Positions 61,197 through 64,000 of a DNA stretch of 64,000 bases are shown here, in pieces. This stretch comes from Flavobacterium swingsii (GTDB taxonomy: Bacteria > Bacteroidota > Bacteroidia > Flavobacteriales > Flavobacteriaceae). Within the stretch, counting starts at the first letter, position 1, and every line of letters starts with the position of its first letter. A model generated the notes under the pieces. The model was not told the DNA's origin. It made no database searches and was given only the letters and a program-made list of their open reading frames with translations. The stretch spans positions 62,001 through 126,000 of the forward strand of contig NZ_FOJT01000003.1 in the NCBI RefSeq assembly GCF_900111965.1, read 5' to 3'. The position numbers were made by a program, and so were the translations under genes.

Positions 61197-61544
61197 TTAG
61201 TTCTCTTTTTTTACTAGCATATAATAATCATCTTCCAGAATTCGATAGCCTTGATCGTACAAAAAATAATAAGTATTCCCAGTTTTTGTAGTCAAAACGG
61301 ATGTAAAAAACTCGAAATCGAAACCTTTACTTAATAATTTTGTTCTAGTTGTTTTACCTTTTCCTTCAGGATTCAAATCGGACAAAATGCGATAATTTTT
61401 GCGCAACTTGTTGTTTATGTTACGCATTAAGTTGGTCGAATCCTTGTTTATTTTGTTGTTATACGCATTGCGGCAACCATCGCTACAAAACTTTTTGTCT
61501 TCGCGACCTATAATTTTTTCGTTACATTCTAAACAGTTTTTCAT
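61197..61544 (-). CDS. Small zinc-ribbon protein of unknown function
   Basis: 115 residues. An N-terminal CxxC...CxxxC zinc ribbon (CLEC about residue 4, CSDGC about 20) followed by a basic region (NNKLRKNYRILSDL, KGKTTRTKLLSKGF) and a strand-rich end (EFFTSVLTTKTGNTYYFLYDQGYRILEDDYYMLVKKEN). The ribbon resembles DUF2116-type zinc fingers; the rest is unassigned. Directly abuts the epimerase gene downstream and lies 6 bases after the DinB-like gene. RNA or DNA binding is possible from the basic middle, not shown. Confidence 0.75.
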   Translation of the reverse strand: MKNCLECNEKIIGREDKKFCSDGCRNAYNNKINKDSTNLMRNINNKLRKNYRILSDLNPEGKGKTTRTKLLSKGFDFEFFTSVLTTKTGNTYYFLYDQGYRILEDDYYMLVKKEN

Positions 61545-61550
61545 CTTTTT

Positions 61551-62099
61551 TTAAAATTTTCCTTTATGCATTAATGCCTGTTCTATATGCGCAAAATGAT
61601 GGTTGCAATGCCAAGCGTACAAACCAATTATTTCCTTTAGTTTGTATGTTTTTTTGCTTTCTGGATGTATAAATGTTTTGGCTAAATCTGATGTATCAAA
61701 ACTTTTTAGCAACATGGTCCATCTTGTATGAACTCCTTCCAGAATAAGTAATGAAGACGAAATATCATCGCAATTTCCATCTATAAGTTCTGCCCATTTT
61801 GATTCGTCGTAGGGTTTTATAGTCGGATTATCTTCGGTAAGTGCCAGCTTGAATCGTATAAAACTATTTATGTGGCTGTCGGCACAATGATGAATAACCT
61901 GTTTTATTTTCCAACCTTCGGGACGGTATTTCCAATTAAGTTCTTCGGCAGATAAATTGGAAACTGTATTTTTTAATTTTGATGGAAACATTTCAATTGT
62001 TTCAATCCAGTTTTTAATGTCCTTTTCTGAAATTAAATCTGGTTTTGTAAAATGTCCTATTGGAAATTTTAGGGTTTCTAGATTTTGTGTATTTTCCAT
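61551..62099 (-). CDS. DinB/YfiT-family protein (bacillithiol S-transferase-like)
   Basis: 182 residues, four-helix DinB fold. The metal-binding histidines are in VIHHCADSHINSF (about 66-75) and YAWHCNHHFAHIEQAL (about 160-175), with the family-specific IRFKLALTEDNPTIKPYDESKWAEL between. This matches YfiT, and family members (BstA) join bacillithiol to electrophiles for detoxification. Together with the bacilliredoxin gene at 24481-24891 it suggests a working bacillithiol system. Divergent from ssb. Confidence 0.87.
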   Translation of the reverse strand: MENTQNLETLKFPIGHFTKPDLISEKDIKNWIETIEMFPSKLKNTVSNLSAEELNWKYRPEGWKIKQVIHHCADSHINSFIRFKLALTEDNPTIKPYDESKWAELIDGNCDDISSSLLILEGVHTRWTMLLKSFDTSDLAKTFIHPESKKTYKLKEIIGLYAWHCNHHFAHIEQALMHKGKF

Positions 62100-62140
62100 C
62101 TTTTACTTTTAAAATCAATCAAATATAAATAAAAAATTCC

Positions 62141-62170
62141 AATTACAAACGGTTACAAACAATTACAACC
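62141..62170. promoter_or_regulatory. Three helically phased decamers upstream of ssb
   Basis: AATTACAAAC, GGTTACAAAC and AATTACAACC follow head to tail in exact 10-base steps, 113 bases before the ssb ATG and 42 bases before the DinB-like start. They could be tandem sites for one regulator on the same face of the helix. Confidence 0.45.
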
Positions 62171-62282
62171 GAAAGTAAATGAATGATAACCGAATACATT
62201 TTGCCAATCGCTACATCTTTGCACTGTCGAAATCAAATAACAATCGACACTAACAAAAAATAACAATTTAAATTTACACGCC

Positions 62283-62618
62283 ATGAACACATTAAGAAAC
62301 AAAGTACAGTTAATTGGAAACGTAGGAAACGATCCAGAAATTAAAATCCTTGACGGAGGAAAAAAACTAGCGAAACTAACCATTGCAACAAACGAATCAT
62401 ATTATAACGACAAAAACGAGAAAGTAACCGATACCCAATGGCATAATCTTACTGCTTGGGGAAAAACTGCCGAAATTATTGAAAGTTTTGTAACCAAAGG
62501 AAAAGAAATTGCTGTTGAAGGAAAACTAACACATCGTAGTTATGATGATAAAGAAGGTATAAAAAGATATTATACGGAAGTAGTAGTAAACGAACTATTG
62601 TTGTTGGGGAGCAAATAA
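62283..62618 (+). CDS. ssb: Short single-stranded DNA-binding protein
   Basis: 111 residues. OB-fold SSB: NKVQLIGNVGNDPEIK (about 6-21), KLTIATNESYYNDKNEK, TQWHNLTAWGKTAEII (about 55-70), EGKLTHRSYDDKEGIKRYYTEV. The OB-fold is complete, but the protein ends right after it (ELLLLGSK): the glycine-rich linker and acidic DDDIPF-type tail that recruit other proteins are missing. It is probably a second, specialised SSB, with the main SSB elsewhere. Its own terminator follows at 62629-62666. Confidence 0.92.
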   Translation: MNTLRNKVQLIGNVGNDPEIKILDGGKKLAKLTIATNESYYNDKNEKVTDTQWHNLTAWGKTAEIIESFVTKGKEIAVEGKLTHRSYDDKEGIKRYYTEVVVNELLLLGSK

Positions 62619-62628
62619 AATATTTTAA

Positions 62629-62666
62629 CACACAAAAAGCGGCAAGTGATTTGTCGCTTTTTGTGT
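62629..62666 (+). terminator. Terminator after ssb
   Basis: CACACAAAAAGCGGCAA and TTGTCGCTTTTTGTGT pair with one G-T wobble around a ~5-base loop, 11 bases after the stop. Confidence 0.8.
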
Positions 62667-62728
62667 ATTAAATACTTGGTTATTTTGATAATTTAATAAA
62701 AATTAACACAAAATACCAATGAAATTAT

Positions 62729-62736
62729 TAGATTTG
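62729..62736 (+). promoter_or_regulatory. Candidate -7 promoter box of the M1 aminopeptidase gene
   Basis: TAGATTTG, a full TAnnTTTG match, 20 bases before the ATG at 62756. No TTG lies at the -33 distance. Confidence 0.42.
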
Positions 62737-62755
62737 TGTAAATTTCAAAAGCCCC

Positions 62756-64000
62756 ATGAAAAAAACTACATTAATACTATTACTACTAACAAGCGTATTT
62801 GGCTTTTCTCAAGACGAAAAATATAGCACGGAAAATATTGCTGAGGCAGAAATGAAATCTGCTTCAAAAACAATGAATATGACCGTGAATTCTAATACAT
62901 TAAATTATGATGTTACCCATCATAATTTAGAATTAACAGTCGATCCTGCAGTGTATTTTATATCAGGAAAAATCACTACTACATTCACAGCATTGTCAAA
63001 TATGAATACTATTACTTTCGATTTTGCTAATGATTTAACTGTAAGTTCAGTAAAACAAGGCGCAACAAATTTAGCTTTTGTTGAGAACACAAATAATGAA
63101 CTAATTATTACATTACCTACAGCCCAATTATCAGGAACTTCGGCAACTATTGAAATTGTTTATTCAGGAGCGCCTCCAGCAAGTGGTTTTAGTGCTTTTG
63201 CTACCGACACACATGGTGGCAGCGACACACCAGTTATGTGGACTTTGTCCGAACCGTATGGTGCTCGCGATTGGTGGCCTTGTAAACAAGATTTAAATGA
63301 TAAAATCACATCTGTAGATATTCGTGTTACAGCTCCATCTGTCTACAATGTTGCTGCAAACGGACTAGAACAATCTAGAACAATAAATGGCGCAAATGCA
63401 ACCACTCATTTTCGTCACAATTATCCTATTCCTGCATATTTAATTGCCTTTGCGGTTACTGATTATCAGATTCACAATCAACAAGGAGGATTAGGAACCG
63501 CTGGGAGTCCTTTTTTCCCTATTGTAAATTATATTTATCCTGAAACAGCTGCAAGTACAATAACAAGTTTGGCTGTTACACCAACTATTATAAATCTCTA
63601 CGAAACTAAAATTGGAAATTATCCTTTTAGAAACGAGAAATATGGCCATGCCGAATTTGGTTGGGGCGGAGGAATGGAACACACAACAGTTTCCTTTATG
63701 GGCGGCTGGAGTCGAAGTTTAATTGCTCACGAAATGGCACACCAATGGTTTGGCGACAAAGTAACTTGTGGTTCTTGGAAAGATATTTGGCTTAACGAGG
63801 GAATAACTGAATATATGTCTGGATTGGTTGTCGAAAATATAGATGGAGCCGCGGCATTTGTTTCATGGAAAAACAGTAAAATTAACAATACAATTGACGG
63901 TATAACTTTAAGTCCTACAGGAAATTTATATTTATATGACTCGCAATTAACAAACATAGGCAGAATTTTTAGTAGTCGTTTAAGCTACAATAAGGGTTCT
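62756..64000 (+). CDS. M1-family aminopeptidase, exported; 3' end outside window
   Basis: 415 codons are present and the frame is still open at base 64000. Signal peptide (1-19, TSVFGFSQ). Then an M1 N-terminal domain with LSEPYGARDWWPCKQDLNDK (about 162-181) and the catalytic domain with exopeptidase motif GGGMEHTT (about 307, G-M-E-H rather than the usual G-x-M-E-N) and zinc site HEMAHQWFGDK with its third ligand in WLNEGITEY (about 325-350). Removes N-terminal amino acids from peptides outside the cytoplasm. Homologues in Flavobacterium usually carry a T9SS tail, which would lie beyond the window. Confidence 0.9.
   Translation, partial: MKKTTLILLLLTSVFGFSQDEKYSTENIAEAEMKSASKTMNMTVNSNTLNYDVTHHNLELTVDPAVYFISGKITTTFTALSNMNTITFDFANDLTVSSVKQGATNLAFVENTNNELIITLPTAQLSGTSATIEIVYSGAPPASGFSAFATDTHGGSDTPVMWTLSEPYGARDWWPCKQDLNDKITSVDIRVTAPSVYNVAANGLEQSRTINGANATTHFRHNYPIPAYLIAFAVTDYQIHNQQGGLGTAGSPFFPIVNYIYPETAASTITSLAVTPTIINLYETKIGNYPFRNEKYGHAEFGWGGGMEHTTVSFMGGWSRSLIAHEMAHQWFGDKVTCGSWKDIWLNEGITEYMSGLVVENIDGAAAFVSWKNSKINNTIDGITLSPTGNLYLYDSQLTNIGRIFSSRLSYNKGS

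Noticed and set aside
1..64000. CRISPR arrays, rRNA or tRNA genes, insertion sequences, integrases
   Set aside because: No regularly spaced repeats, no rRNA segments or tRNA cloverleaves, and no transposase or integrase genes were found on either strand.

Overview
The window is AT-rich chromosomal DNA from a member of the Bacteroidota, almost certainly a Flavobacterium or close relative. The evidence is: type IX secretion (T9SS) C-terminal sorting domains on large secreted proteins; GEVED, DUF3667 and DUF4286 proteins; a one-protein Nramp-UspA fusion; an OlsF-type ornithine-lipid acyltransferase; bacillithiol-type genes; and TAnnTTTG (-7) promoter boxes in front of many starts. Gene density is high. 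There is no intergenic gap above about 300 bases, and I saw no rRNA, tRNA, CRISPR array, prophage or classical insertion sequence. The window cuts one gene at each end: an M4 metalloprotease on the left and an M1 aminopeptidase on the right.

Layout. 1-6.9 kb: secreted M4 protease, LRR lipid/secreted protein, SpmA/SpmB-like membrane protein, PolB-type exonuclease, DNA repair methyltransferase. 6.9-19.7 kb: a haem locus. hemA-hemC-hemD-hemE-(GNAT)-(DUF3667)-hemF-hemB-cytochrome c run leftwards from a promoter at 14.43 kb. An AraC regulator diverges from it, then come three tandem secreted paralogues, then hemH and hemJ on the plus strand. Together these cover every step from glutamyl-tRNA to protohaem except hemL (glutamate-1-semialdehyde aminomutase). 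19.7-28.4 kb: orphan histidine kinase, enoyl-CoA hydratase, HD hydrolase, acyl-ACP desaturase with PlsC acyltransferase, bacilliredoxin, CAT-fold acetyltransferase, HAD phosphatase, metG. 28.6-38 kb: LD-carboxypeptidase, YraN, aldo/keto reductase, OmpA lipoprotein, exonuclease III, OlsF, small secreted and membrane proteins, a hydroxyacid dehydrogenase. 38-45.3 kb: proC, mgtE, rsmA, a GIY-YIG nuclease flanked by repeats, a TPR protein, serS.

45.4-54.6 kb is a metal and redox island. A leftward operon (dihaem DHOR lipoprotein, Rieske protein, porin) faces mntH across 94 bases, which hold a perfect 10+3+10 inverted repeat lying over the mntH -7 box. mntR follows mntH, then feoA-feoB-(Cys-rich mini-protein) and a SCO copper chaperone. 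54.7-64 kb: a 1130-residue Asp-box T9SS protein, an M13 peptidase, an epimerase, a small zinc-ribbon protein, a YfiT/BstA-type DinB protein, a short SSB, and the M1 aminopeptidase.

The intergenic DNA is rich in dispersed palindromic elements: an ~80-base family in three copies, nested AACCCT..AGGGTT palindromes in three copies, an inverted TTCCCGCCTTCGCGGGAA pair, and others. Several of them keep a reading frame open upstream of the true gene start, so six starts were moved downstream of the longest frame on that or on other grounds. The most interesting items are the repeat-flanked GIY-YIG gene, the putative MntR operator with the divergent DHOR-Rieske-porin operon, the tandem secreted trio inside the haem locus, and the dyads in the hemA/araC and ssb upstream regions.
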